Part shown: in pieces, positions 34,598-43,172 of the stretch
How positions within the stretch are numbered: the first letter of the stretch is position 1
Layout of the letters: each line of letters starts with the position of its first letter
Origin: Helicobacter_D sp964464895
GTDB taxonomy: Bacteria; Campylobacterota; Campylobacteria; Campylobacterales; Helicobacteraceae
NCBI GenBank assembly: GCA_964464895.1
Contig: CAYXGY010000006.1
Location: forward strand, 27,761-91,760
Direction: 5' to 3'
Length of the DNA: 64,000 nucleotides
Made by a program: the position numbers and the translations under genes
The notes under the pieces: generated by a model
Databases searched by the model: none
What the model saw: the letters and a program-made list of their open reading frames with translations, nothing else
What the model was told of the DNA's origin: nothing

Positions 34598-35826
34598 TGA
34601 TACAAAATGCTCAAATCATTGCTAGGGAAGCATTAAGGGAGTTATTAAAAGAGGGTAAAGAACCAACACCAGAATTTTATACCGAAGCTTTTTATGCGCA
34701 AGCGAAGAAATTGGGCATTCGTGTCGATGAGAGAGACTTTAGTATGGAAAAAATCCTTGAAATGCTAAGTCAAGAGGTCAAAGAAAGTCTTTTAAATCGT
34801 CAATTTAAAAATAAAAATGAATTGATTACTTCTTTAGTAAAATCTATTCATCATCTCTTTTTCTACAAAAAAAATTTTTATACTCAATTAGAGATTCTAA
34901 AATTGCTTTTGCGTTTGCTTGCAACACACCCACAAAAAGAAATTAGCCAGCTTGCTAAGGGGCAATTATTGGAGATTGATAAACTCAATGCCCAATCTAT
35001 GCAAATGTGGCGCGAACGTTGGGCGGAGCAGATTAAAGGAATCGTAGAATTGGATTTTGTGGATTTGGCGAAAGGTTTAGAGATTTTGAGTGGTTTTAAG
35101 ATTCCAGATTCTGCTTTTTGCCAATGGCAAGAGGAGGCGCGCAAAATATTAAAAGCGGATACGAAGAAAGATAAAAAAATAAAACTCTTACATAAACTAG
35201 AAAAGATTTTGAAAGAACAATTTGCCAAAGCAACACAAAATCAAGATGCAGGAGAATCTCAAGCAGCCCCACACAAAGAATCTCACAAGCATAAGCATAA
35301 AAACCACCACCTTCCCTTAAAGTATCAAGATATTTATTCTTTGCCTATTGATGCGATGACGACGCTTGTAGGCAAGCAGGGAATGCAAAAGGTATTGGAT
35401 TTTGCAGAATCGCAGTTTAAAGAAAATCATAAAAATTATTCCGTCATTGTCTTTGGTATTTCGGCATATGACAAAATCAAAGAGCATTTCGGATTGGAGG
35501 CGGCAAAGCGTGTATTGGCGACTCTAGGAAAATTGCTTAAGCAATACAGCAATGAGAGTGATTTGATTGCATATTATGGAGACGAGGAATTTTTGGCGTG
35601 TTTGTTAGACCGTACAAAGGAGGAGGCAATCCAATTTATCCGTAATTTAGATTCTGTTGTGAGCCAAAGTATCTTTATGTTTCAGCAAACGCGTATTAAT
35701 ATTTCTTTGAGTGCGCAAGTTTCTCATAGGGTGGAATCTGAAAGTTTGGAAAATATGCTCAAAGTAAGCTTGGAGGAATTTAGCCAACACAAAGATTCTA
35801 AGGGGATTATTGATTATGAATCTTAA
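34597..35826 (+). CDS. GGDEF-domain protein with degenerate active site
   Basis: Active diguanylate cyclases make c-di-GMP. This 409 aa protein has a helical N-terminal half with no recognised sensor, a His/Lys-rich linker ('HKESHKHKHKNHH') and a GGDEF-like domain at about residues 250-409. The signature reads 'YYGDEEF', and the usual upstream RxxD inhibitory site reads 'NESD'. Both differ from the consensus, so catalysis is doubtful. It is inserted between lptE and folC relative to H. pylori and overlaps both neighbours. Confidence 0.75.
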   Translation: MIQNAQIIAREALRELLKEGKEPTPEFYTEAFYAQAKKLGIRVDERDFSMEKILEMLSQEVKESLLNRQFKNKNELITSLVKSIHHLFFYKKNFYTQLEILKLLLRLLATHPQKEISQLAKGQLLEIDKLNAQSMQMWRERWAEQIKGIVELDFVDLAKGLEILSGFKIPDSAFCQWQEEARKILKADTKKDKKIKLLHKLEKILKEQFAKATQNQDAGESQAAPHKESHKHKHKNHHLPLKYQDIYSLPIDAMTTLVGKQGMQKVLDFAESQFKENHKNYSVIVFGISAYDKIKEHFGLEAAKRVLATLGKLLKQYSNESDLIAYYGDEEFLACLLDRTKEEAIQFIRNLDSVVSQSIFMFQQTRINISLSAQVSHRVESESLENMLKVSLEEFSQHKDSKGIIDYES

Positions 35827-37081
35827 TGCACACAATGAAACACAATTAGAAAGATTTTTAGATGAAAAGGGAGCAGAATACGCCCCCTTTGACCCTATGC
35901 GTGCGCCTAGAATCTTAGAGCAATTAAAGATTTCCAAACCCTCTTCACAAACAATTATCCAAGTGATTGGCACGAATGGTAAGGGAAGCACGGGGAGATT
36001 TTTAAGTCTAATGTTACATCAATTGGGTATGCGTGTGGGGCATTTTAGTTCCCCACATTTGTTATGCCTTAGCGAACGTTTTTGGAAAAATGGAGCAAAT
36101 CTTTCAAGAGAAGCTTTAAATGAGGCTTTTTTGGCACTTGATTCTATGGCGGAATCGCAATTAGAGCAAGCAAGTTATTTTGAAGTCTTGACTTTTTTGG
36201 CATTGAGTGTTTTTAGTGATTGTGATATTGTCGTGCTTGAGGCGGGGCTTGGAGGAGAGTTTGATTCTACGACAACTTGCACACAAGCCGAATTATCGCT
36301 TTTTACAAGCATTGCTTTAGACCACCAAGAAATTTTAGGAGACACCTTAGAAAAGATTGCAACGACTAAGCTAAATGCGATGTCCAAGAAGGCTATTTTG
36401 GGATTCCAAAGTGAAGTAGATAGCGAAAATGTAGGCGTTGTGGCAAGAATTGCAAAAGAAATCGCAAGCAAGAAAAAGGCAAAATTAGAGATTTTAGATA
36501 AGATTCCTGATGCGATTTCCCAATGGATTAAAGCACAACAATATCCGAGCTATCAAGCACAGAATCTTACTTTGGCTCTATATGGATTGTTGGCTTTGAG
36601 GGAGATTTTAGAGCAAAAACAATCACACTTAAAGATGAAAGATTTTTCATTGGATTCTTTGCTTGCTTCTCTCCCTCCACTAGATTTGCAAGGACGTATG
36701 CAAAGATTAGCTTCTAATCTCTATTTAGATGTTGCCCATAATGTCAATGCAGCACAAATGCTTGTCAATCAACTAAAAAATAATGATTTTAGTCAAAATA
36801 AATGTGTTTTGATTTATAATTCCTACTTTGATAAAAATCCCAGCGCAGTTTTATCGGAATTTGCGCCGATAATCAAACGCGTAGAGATATTGGAAGTTGC
36901 TAATCCTCGCATCATTGCAAAGGCACAATTAGAAAAGATTTTACAAGAATTGGGAATAGAGTTTAGAGATTTTAAGATGATTCATCAAGAGGAAAAATAT
37001 TTGGTATGCGGTTCGTTTAGTGTTGTAGCAGAATTTCTAGCACATTTTATAAAGAATGAAATTAAGTTTGCAGAGAGATAA
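35816..37081 (+). CDS. folC: Folylpolyglutamate/dihydrofolate synthase
   Basis: FolC adds glutamate to dihydropteroate and folates. The 421 aa Mur-ligase-type protein has the ATP loop 'VIGTNGKGSTGRF' and 'EAGLGGEFDSTT', followed by a C-terminal domain with 'LYLDVAHNVNAAQML'. The ATG at 35816 overlaps the preceding gene by 11 bases. folC next to csd1/ccmA/mfd matches the H. pylori HP1545-HP1541 order. Confidence 0.95.
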   Translation: MNLNAHNETQLERFLDEKGAEYAPFDPMRAPRILEQLKISKPSSQTIIQVIGTNGKGSTGRFLSLMLHQLGMRVGHFSSPHLLCLSERFWKNGANLSREALNEAFLALDSMAESQLEQASYFEVLTFLALSVFSDCDIVVLEAGLGGEFDSTTTCTQAELSLFTSIALDHQEILGDTLEKIATTKLNAMSKKAILGFQSEVDSENVGVVARIAKEIASKKKAKLEILDKIPDAISQWIKAQQYPSYQAQNLTLALYGLLALREILEQKQSHLKMKDFSLDSLLASLPPLDLQGRMQRLASNLYLDVAHNVNAAQMLVNQLKNNDFSQNKCVLIYNSYFDKNPSAVLSEFAPIIKRVEILEVANPRIIAKAQLEKILQELGIEFRDFKMIHQEEKYLVCGSFSVVAEFLAHFIKNEIKFAER

Positions 37082-37082
37082 T

Positions 37083-38018
37083 GTGAAGAATCGCTTTGTC
37101 GTTACGATTACAGATGTTAATGGTTCTAAACAATACAATATTCATCAATATATGAAGCAAATTATGCTTTATATCATCTTGCTTGTTGTTGTCATATTTT
37201 TCTTTAGTTTTATCTCTATACGATTGCTTTTAAAAGAAGTGAAACAGATTGAAACCAAGCGGGATTTAATGCAGCAGGAGTATCTGAAAATCAATGAAAA
37301 AAATGCACAATTACGCGCTTTAGTAGATGAAAAGACAGAAGAATTAGTCAAAGTCTCTGATAGAATTGAGGATTTAGAGGGAATCGTAGGGCTAAGCGAC
37401 CAAACAATAGAAGCACCACAGGATTTAGGTCTTATTGAGCGCGTAGATTTGGCAAAGATAACAGGAGCGCAAAAGGCATTTGTGATGCAATTAATTCCTA
37501 ATGGTGTTCCTTTGCGCGGGAGCTATCGTATCACCTCTGAATGGGGAACGCGCGTGAATCCTGTGTTGCAACGCTTTGCACCTCATAATGGTATGGATTT
37601 TGGTGTGCCTACGGGGACGCCAATTTACGCACCTGCAGATGGTGTAGCGGATTTTACCAATAATGGTTATAATGGTGGTTATGGAATTATGGTAAAATTA
37701 GAACATTCTTTTGGATTCAAAACATTTTATGCGCATTTGAGTAAAATTGTTGTGAATAAAGGAGAATTTGTGCAACGAGGGCAACTTATCGCATATTCTG
37801 GCAATAGTGGGAGGAGTACAGGACCGCATTTGCACTATGAGATTCGTTATCTAAATCGCGACCTTAATCCACGCCCATTCGTAGAATGGACTATGCGAGA
37901 TTATACGCAAATTTTTGAAAAGGAGAAAAACATAAAATGGCAATCTTTGCTAACAATGATAAACAAATTAGCGGAAATTCAGGGAATACCAGCATCATCG
38001 CACAAGGGACAAAAATAA
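37083..38018 (+). CDS. csd1: M23 (LytM) peptidoglycan endopeptidase, Csd1-like
   Basis: Csd1 trims tetra-pentapeptide crosslinks and sets helical shape in Helicobacter. The protein (311 aa from the GTG at 37083; an ATG at 37056 would add 9 residues) has one membrane helix, a coiled coil at about residues 55-100 and a C-terminal LytM domain. Metal ligands are visible in 'HNGMD' and 'HLHYE' with the third His in 'YAHLSK'. Gene order csd1-ccmA-mfd is as in H. pylori, but the second LytM gene csd2 found there is absent. The 3' end overlaps ccmA. Confidence 0.9.
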   Translation: MKNRFVVTITDVNGSKQYNIHQYMKQIMLYIILLVVVIFFFSFISIRLLLKEVKQIETKRDLMQQEYLKINEKNAQLRALVDEKTEELVKVSDRIEDLEGIVGLSDQTIEAPQDLGLIERVDLAKITGAQKAFVMQLIPNGVPLRGSYRITSEWGTRVNPVLQRFAPHNGMDFGVPTGTPIYAPADGVADFTNNGYNGGYGIMVKLEHSFGFKTFYAHLSKIVVNKGEFVQRGQLIAYSGNSGRSTGPHLHYEIRYLNRDLNPRPFVEWTMRDYTQIFEKEKNIKWQSLLTMINKLAEIQGIPASSHKGQK

Positions 38019-38401
38019 AAGGCGATGTCATTAGCGAGTGTAATTTACACATTGACGGGACTTTAGAGGGTAATATTATTGCCAAAACAAATGTTGCCAT
38101 TGGTAAAAATGGTAGTGTCAATGGAAGTATCAATTCCGAACATTTGGTTGTGAGCGGGAAGTTGATGGGAGATTGCGAATGCAATATCGTAGAGATTCTG
38201 CCACAAGGTAGAATTGATGGCAGTATTACCGCAAGAGAGCTCATTATTGAAAAAACAGGAGAATTTGTCGGACAAAGTGTTGTGCATAAAAACAATGAAT
38301 ACAACAATGGATTTGACAAAGTCAATAGAGTAGGCTTGGATAAATCAAAAATTGCACCCTTTAGCCTAAAAAAATCAGAGGATGGCGGTGAGTCAAAGTA
38401 G
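37937..38401 (+). CDS. ccmA: Bactofilin CcmA
   Basis: Bactofilins form cytoskeletal filaments; CcmA is needed for helical cell shape in H. pylori. The 154 aa protein has the repetitive beta-helix core ('GDVISECNLHIDGTLEGNII', 'GRIDGSITARELIIE') with short N- and C-terminal tails. It starts inside the end of csd1, and its end overlaps mfd by 20 bases, so the three genes are tightly linked. Confidence 0.95.
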   Translation: MAIFANNDKQISGNSGNTSIIAQGTKIKGDVISECNLHIDGTLEGNIIAKTNVAIGKNGSVNGSINSEHLVVSGKLMGDCECNIVEILPQGRIDGSITARELIIEKTGEFVGQSVVHKNNEYNNGFDKVNRVGLDKSKIAPFSLKKSEDGGESK

Positions 38402-41400
38402 CGTTTATGCGCATCTTAAAAATTTAAAAAGAGAATTTAATCGCCATTTTAAAGATGGCTTGCTTATCATTACTGAAGAGAAGCAAAATGCGCTAAGTGC
38501 TTGTGATGTAGCGCGGTTATTGGGGTTTAACGCCTTTGTGTTACCCGATTTTCGCGCTGTTTTTGGTGAGGATTTGCGCAGTTTTCAAGAGGAGCTAAGC
38601 GAAATTTTCTCTACACTCAGAGAATTTTATGCTTGCAAGGGTGCGAAAATTCTCTTTAGCCCCCTTTCAACCTTGTTGCATTCCCTGCCCAAAGCGGAAT
38701 CCTTGCAAGGCATTTCACTACAAGTTGGTGCAACTCTTTTTCTAAAAGACTTCAAAGAAACTTTGTTTTATTTGGGATACGAATTTGTAGATTTGGTAGA
38801 ACTTAGCGGAGAGGTTTCTATTAGAGGAGATATTATTGATATATTTGCGCAGGGTTTGCAGCCTTATCGCATTACGCTTTTTGGCGATGAGATAGAGAGC
38901 ATTCGCGCATTTGATGTCCAAAGTCAGCTTTGCTCTAAAGAAGAATTAGAGAATCTCACGATTCCGCCAGCGTTTTTTAATCTCAATGCAGAATCTTATG
39001 CGGCTTTGCAAAATGCAATCTTGGAGCAACAAACACCTTTGTTGAATGATGTTTCAAGGAATGGTGGTTTGGCAAGCTTTGGGTTTTGGTATTTGGATAG
39101 AATCCACGTCGCGCAAGACTTTTTGCAAACCTATCCTTTTGTATTACTTCCAAATGTTAAAGGATTGGCAAAAGAGATTTTAGAATTTAAAGAGCATAAC
39201 GAACAGAAATTACAAAGAATCTTGAATGGAGTTGAAATAAGTGAAAGCAAGGAATATCAAGATTTTGAGTTTCATTTTAACACCCTAAAGACTTTTTTAG
39301 AATTTCATAAGGACAAGCAGACCACGATTATTGCTAAGACAGAATCGCAGGTGCGACAAGTGGGGATTTCGCTGTCTGATACAAGATTTCATTTTCTATT
39401 GGATTTGGATATTTCAGTAAATATTTTAGGCGAAAATGAGCTTATTTTATCGCTAAATGCAGCCCAAAAACAAAAAAAACGCACCAAAACCAAGATATTT
39501 TTAGACGAATTAAATTTGGGTGATTATGTTGTGCATTGTGATTATGGAATCGCAATCTTTAATGGAATCGTGCAGGCAAATATTTTTGGAGCAACGCGTG
39601 ATTTCATTGAATTGCGTTATCTTGGCGAGGATAAATTGCTTTTGCCTGTTGAAAACCTAGAGAGGATTGACCGCTATGTCGCTGATAGCGGAGGGATTCC
39701 ATTATTAGACCGACTGGGAAAAGGTTCTTTTGCAAAGCTTAAGGAAAAAGTAAAAGAAAAGCTTTTTATTATCGCGAATGCTATCATTGCGCTAGCAGCA
39801 AAACGAGAGTTGCTTGATGGTGTTGTCTTTGATGTGGCAAAGGAGGAAATCCTAATCTTTCAAAACCAAAGTGGATTCCATTATACAGAAGACCAAACAC
39901 ACGCAATTACAGAGATTTTCAAGGATTTGAGCTCGGGGCGCGTAATGGACAGGCTGCTAAGCGGAGATGTGGGGTTTGGCAAAACAGAAGTCGCAATGAA
40001 TGCAATGTTTGTAGCGTTCTTAAATGGCTACCAATCTGCTATGATTGCACCCACGACTTTATTGGCTTATCAGCATTTCAATACCCTGCAAGAACGTTTT
40101 GCGCCATTTGGGCTAAAGTTAGCGCGTCTGGATAGATATGTCAGCACAAAAGAAAAAAAACAAATCCTAGCCGAACTTAAAGGTGGAGAGCTTGACGCGG
40201 TCGTAGGCACGCACGCTCTTTTGAATGCGGAGTTTAAGAATCTAGCCCTGATGATTGTAGATGAGGAACATAAATTCGGCGTGAAGCAGAAAGAAAAAAT
40301 CAAAGATTTAAGTCAAAATGTCCATTTGCTCTCTATGTCCGCTACCCCGATTCCAAGAACATTGAATATGGCACTCTCCAAGATTAAGGGTTTAAGTGAG
40401 TTGAAAACCCCTCCGAGTGAGAGACAAGCCACGCGCACTTTTGTTAAAGCCTATGATGAGGTTTTGTTAAAAGAAGTTATCTTGCGTGAAATGCGTAGGG
40501 GTGGGCAGATTTTTTATATTCACAACAATATTGCCACGATTACACAAAAAAAAGAAGAAATTTTAAATCTGCTTCCCCAATTAAAGATTGCGATTCTACA
40601 TTCACAAATTCCTGCCACAGAGGCAGAGGATATTGTTTTGGATTTTGCTAAAGGTACATATCCCCTCTTGCTTTGCACAAGCATTGTAGAATCGGGGATT
40701 CATTTGCCCAATACTAATACGATTATCGTTGAGGGTGCAGATTGCTTTGGAATCGCGGATTTGCACCAATTGCGTGGGCGTGTGGGGAGAGGGAATAAAG
40801 AGGGATTTTGTTATCTTTTAATAGAAGATTTTGAACGTATTACGGCAGATGCTAAAAAACGTCTTTTAGCATTGGAGAAAAATTCTTTTTTGGGGAGTGG
40901 AGGCGCACTTGCTTACCACGATTTAGAGATTCGTGGTGGAGGCAATCTCGTAGGTGAGGCTCAAAGCGGGCATATCAAAAACATAGGTTATTCTCTTTAT
41001 TTGCGTATGCTAGAGGAAGCAATTTTTACTTTAAGTGGAGATGTGCAGCAAAAGCAAAATCCTATTGATGTGAAGCTTAGCGTTACCGCGTTTTTGAATC
41101 CGGAATTGATAGAATCCGAACGTTTGCGCCTAGAAATTTATCGGAGACTTTCTAAATGTAAAGAAGAAAATGCAGTGTTTTTGATTGAGGGAGAAATTGA
41201 GGAGCGATTCGGGCGATTGGATATTTATACAAGGCAATTTTTGGATTTGATTCGTATTAAGATTATCGCAAGAAATTGTGGAATCGCAAGCATTTTGAAT
41301 TATCAGCAGAACATTTCTTTTGTAGATTTAGAGGGTGAAAAATTGACGATTAAAGCCACGAGCAAAGATGAAGAGGATTTGCTAGAAGCGGTTTTTAAGC

Positions 41401-41465
41401 ATTTGGAATCTTTAAAAGCACACAACAATCCACAGAGCCAAAGCAAAAAGATTGAAGGAAAATAA
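38382..41465 (+). CDS. mfd: Transcription-repair coupling factor Mfd
   Basis: Mfd removes RNA polymerase stalled at DNA lesions and recruits UvrA. The 1027 aa protein has an N-terminal UvrB-homology region, an RNA-polymerase-interacting domain ('LGDYVVHCDYGIAIFNGI'), a helicase core with Walker A 'GDVGFGKTEVAMNA' and DEEH box 'MIVDEEHKFG', and a C-terminal regulatory domain. It is within the usual family size range. Confidence 0.97.
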   Translation: MAVSQSSVYAHLKNLKREFNRHFKDGLLIITEEKQNALSACDVARLLGFNAFVLPDFRAVFGEDLRSFQEELSEIFSTLREFYACKGAKILFSPLSTLLHSLPKAESLQGISLQVGATLFLKDFKETLFYLGYEFVDLVELSGEVSIRGDIIDIFAQGLQPYRITLFGDEIESIRAFDVQSQLCSKEELENLTIPPAFFNLNAESYAALQNAILEQQTPLLNDVSRNGGLASFGFWYLDRIHVAQDFLQTYPFVLLPNVKGLAKEILEFKEHNEQKLQRILNGVEISESKEYQDFEFHFNTLKTFLEFHKDKQTTIIAKTESQVRQVGISLSDTRFHFLLDLDISVNILGENELILSLNAAQKQKKRTKTKIFLDELNLGDYVVHCDYGIAIFNGIVQANIFGATRDFIELRYLGEDKLLLPVENLERIDRYVADSGGIPLLDRLGKGSFAKLKEKVKEKLFIIANAIIALAAKRELLDGVVFDVAKEEILIFQNQSGFHYTEDQTHAITEIFKDLSSGRVMDRLLSGDVGFGKTEVAMNAMFVAFLNGYQSAMIAPTTLLAYQHFNTLQERFAPFGLKLARLDRYVSTKEKKQILAELKGGELDAVVGTHALLNAEFKNLALMIVDEEHKFGVKQKEKIKDLSQNVHLLSMSATPIPRTLNMALSKIKGLSELKTPPSERQATRTFVKAYDEVLLKEVILREMRRGGQIFYIHNNIATITQKKEEILNLLPQLKIAILHSQIPATEAEDIVLDFAKGTYPLLLCTSIVESGIHLPNTNTIIVEGADCFGIADLHQLRGRVGRGNKEGFCYLLIEDFERITADAKKRLLALEKNSFLGSGGALAYHDLEIRGGGNLVGEAQSGHIKNIGYSLYLRMLEEAIFTLSGDVQQKQNPIDVKLSVTAFLNPELIESERLRLEIYRRLSKCKEENAVFLIEGEIEERFGRLDIYTRQFLDLIRIKIIARNCGIASILNYQQNISFVDLEGEKLTIKATSKDEEDLLEAVFKHLESLKAHNNPQSQSKKIEGK

Positions 41466-42295
41466 TGCGATTAGGGTTGATTGGGGATATTGTAGGCAAA
41501 ATCGGCAGGCGACAAGTTGCGCGTTATTTGAAGCAAGCAAGAGAGGAATACCGCTTAGATTTTGTTGTGGCAAATGGGGAGAACGCAAGTCACGGATTTG
41601 GGCTTAGTATTGCTTGTGAGCAGGAATTAAGGGGAATGGGTGTAGATGTCTTCACGGGAGGAAATCATATTTGGGACAAAAAGGATATTTTGCCTCTCTT
41701 GGCTCTTGAAAACTCTAAGGTTTTGCGTCCGCATAATTATCCACAAGGGGTGGTGGGCAGTGGAATCTATCGGGGAGAGATTCAAGGAGAGTCTTTTGCG
41801 ATTCTGAATCTAATGGGGCATTTTGGTATGCCACAATGTGATAATGCGTTTCTCTGTGCTAAAAATATGGTGGAATCCTTGCACAAAGAGGGCATTATGA
41901 ATCTTGTATTGGACTTTCACGCAGAGGCTACGAGTGAAAAAAGGGCAATGCTGATGATGCTAAAGGGGCAAATCAGTGTGATTGTTGGCACGCATACGCA
42001 TATCGGCACAGACGACTTGGAAATCTTTGATGGGACTTTTGGAGTCAGTGATATAGGAATGTGTGGAGCACGAGAAAGCGTGATTGGAATGGAAGCAAAA
42101 GAACCTATTGAGCGGTTTTTAACCGGCTTGCCTAATCGCTTAAACGTGCCAGAGGGAAATGGAATCCCAAGTATTTTTCAAATGATTGTGTGTGAGATTG
42201 TGCAAGGAAAATGCGTAGAAGCCTTTAAGCTTAAGGCTGTGGATAATGGGATTTTATGCAAGACACTTAGTGCGCAGAGGAAGGAAGATGCTTAA
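41465..42295 (+). CDS. YmdB-type metallophosphoesterase (TIGR00282)
   Basis: This family includes 2',3'-cAMP phosphodiesterase YmdB of Bacillus. The 276 aa protein has 'GLIGDIVGKIGRRQ', 'VVANGENASHG', 'GGNHIWDKK' and 'HAEATSEK.....GTHTHIGTDD', which carry the two-metal ligands. It overlaps the mfd stop by one base. The E. coli ymdB gene is unrelated, so no symbol is given. Confidence 0.88.
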   Translation: MRLGLIGDIVGKIGRRQVARYLKQAREEYRLDFVVANGENASHGFGLSIACEQELRGMGVDVFTGGNHIWDKKDILPLLALENSKVLRPHNYPQGVVGSGIYRGEIQGESFAILNLMGHFGMPQCDNAFLCAKNMVESLHKEGIMNLVLDFHAEATSEKRAMLMMLKGQISVIVGTHTHIGTDDLEIFDGTFGVSDIGMCGARESVIGMEAKEPIERFLTGLPNRLNVPEGNGIPSIFQMIVCEIVQGKCVEAFKLKAVDNGILCKTLSAQRKEDA

Positions 42296-42431
42296 CTTTG
42301 AAAAAAAGTCAGCCTTTGACTATCCTTCTTATACGCTAAGCAAATCTGCTAATTCTGTGCGTGGGGGCATTATTTATTACATCTCTAAAGTGCATAAGCT
42401 TAAGAGAAGTATAAAAACAAATAGAATCTAG
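42288..42431 (+). CDS. Possible small basic protein
   Basis: A 47 aa frame begins at ATG 42288 inside the end of the phosphodiesterase gene, after GAGGAAGG. It reads 'MLNFEKKSAFDYPSYTLSKS' and ends 'KVHKLKRSIKTNRI' with no signal or helix pattern I recognise. The strong ribosome-binding site and overlap support translation; the lack of a known family is against it. Confidence 0.35.
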   Translation: MLNFEKKSAFDYPSYTLSKSANSVRGGIIYYISKVHKLKRSIKTNRI

Positions 42432-42570
42432 CACAACAAAAACCAACCTTAAACAAACCTGCAAAGTCAAACAAAATTCTATAAAAACAAAAAGAATTAA
42501 GTAGATTTGTAGTAGAATTAATTAGGTTTTAGTGAAATTGAACTATCACTATTGTTAGAAAGGGGTTATA

Positions 42571-43161
42571 ATGTTACCAACGTGGAGCAAAGAAATTAGT
42601 GTGCATAATGAAAAAATTGATGAGCAGCACAAGAAATTATTTGAGATTGCAGGTCGTGCTTATATGATGACAGAGAAAAAATCAAGCAAGGAAGAAGTAA
42701 TTGGGGTTTTGCGTGAATTGCTTGAATACACAAAAGAGCATTTCAAAGATGAGGAAGATTATATGCAATCCATTTCTTTTCCGCGCTTAGAGGCACATAG
42801 GGAGATTCATCAAGAAATCATTAGAGATATGGTAGGAGCTGTAACGCGCGTGCAGAATCTCAATGATTTGAAAGATGAGATAGCAAAAATAGCGAAAAAT
42901 TGGCTCTTAGTGCATATCATCAAAGAAGATATGCAAATTGAAAAATTCCGCCGTAACACTTGCCCGCTCCCTCAAGCAAAACCAGCAGAGCCTAAACCTG
43001 AAGAACTAAAACCAGCGAAAACGGAAGAAAAGAAATTTGAATATTTCTGCGGTTGTCCTAATAAAGTGCATTATGTTCCAGCAGACATTGATAAAAAGAT
43101 TCGTGCAGGTGGGGTATTTAATTGCAAGGTCTGCAAACAAGCCATTCAGCCAAAACAATAA
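42571..43161 (+). CDS. Bacteriohemerythrin with C-terminal zinc-ribbon-like tail
   Basis: Hemerythrins bind O2 at a di-iron site. The 196 aa protein has the iron ligands in order: His20 in 'DEQHKK', His and Glu in 'HFKDEEDYM', two His in 'AHREIHQEI' and His/Asp in 'HIIKEDM'. After about residue 130 a Pro/Lys-rich linker leads to a Cys-containing end ('FCGCPNK' and 'CKVCKQ'), a zinc-ribbon-like pair of knuckles. Oxygen or redox sensing is possible. AAGGGG precedes the ATG. It is directly upstream of tkt. Confidence 0.85.
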   Translation: MLPTWSKEISVHNEKIDEQHKKLFEIAGRAYMMTEKKSSKEEVIGVLRELLEYTKEHFKDEEDYMQSISFPRLEAHREIHQEIIRDMVGAVTRVQNLNDLKDEIAKIAKNWLLVHIIKEDMQIEKFRRNTCPLPQAKPAEPKPEELKPAKTEEKKFEYFCGCPNKVHYVPADIDKKIRAGGVFNCKVCKQAIQPKQ

Positions 43162-43172
43162 TAAGGATTAAT

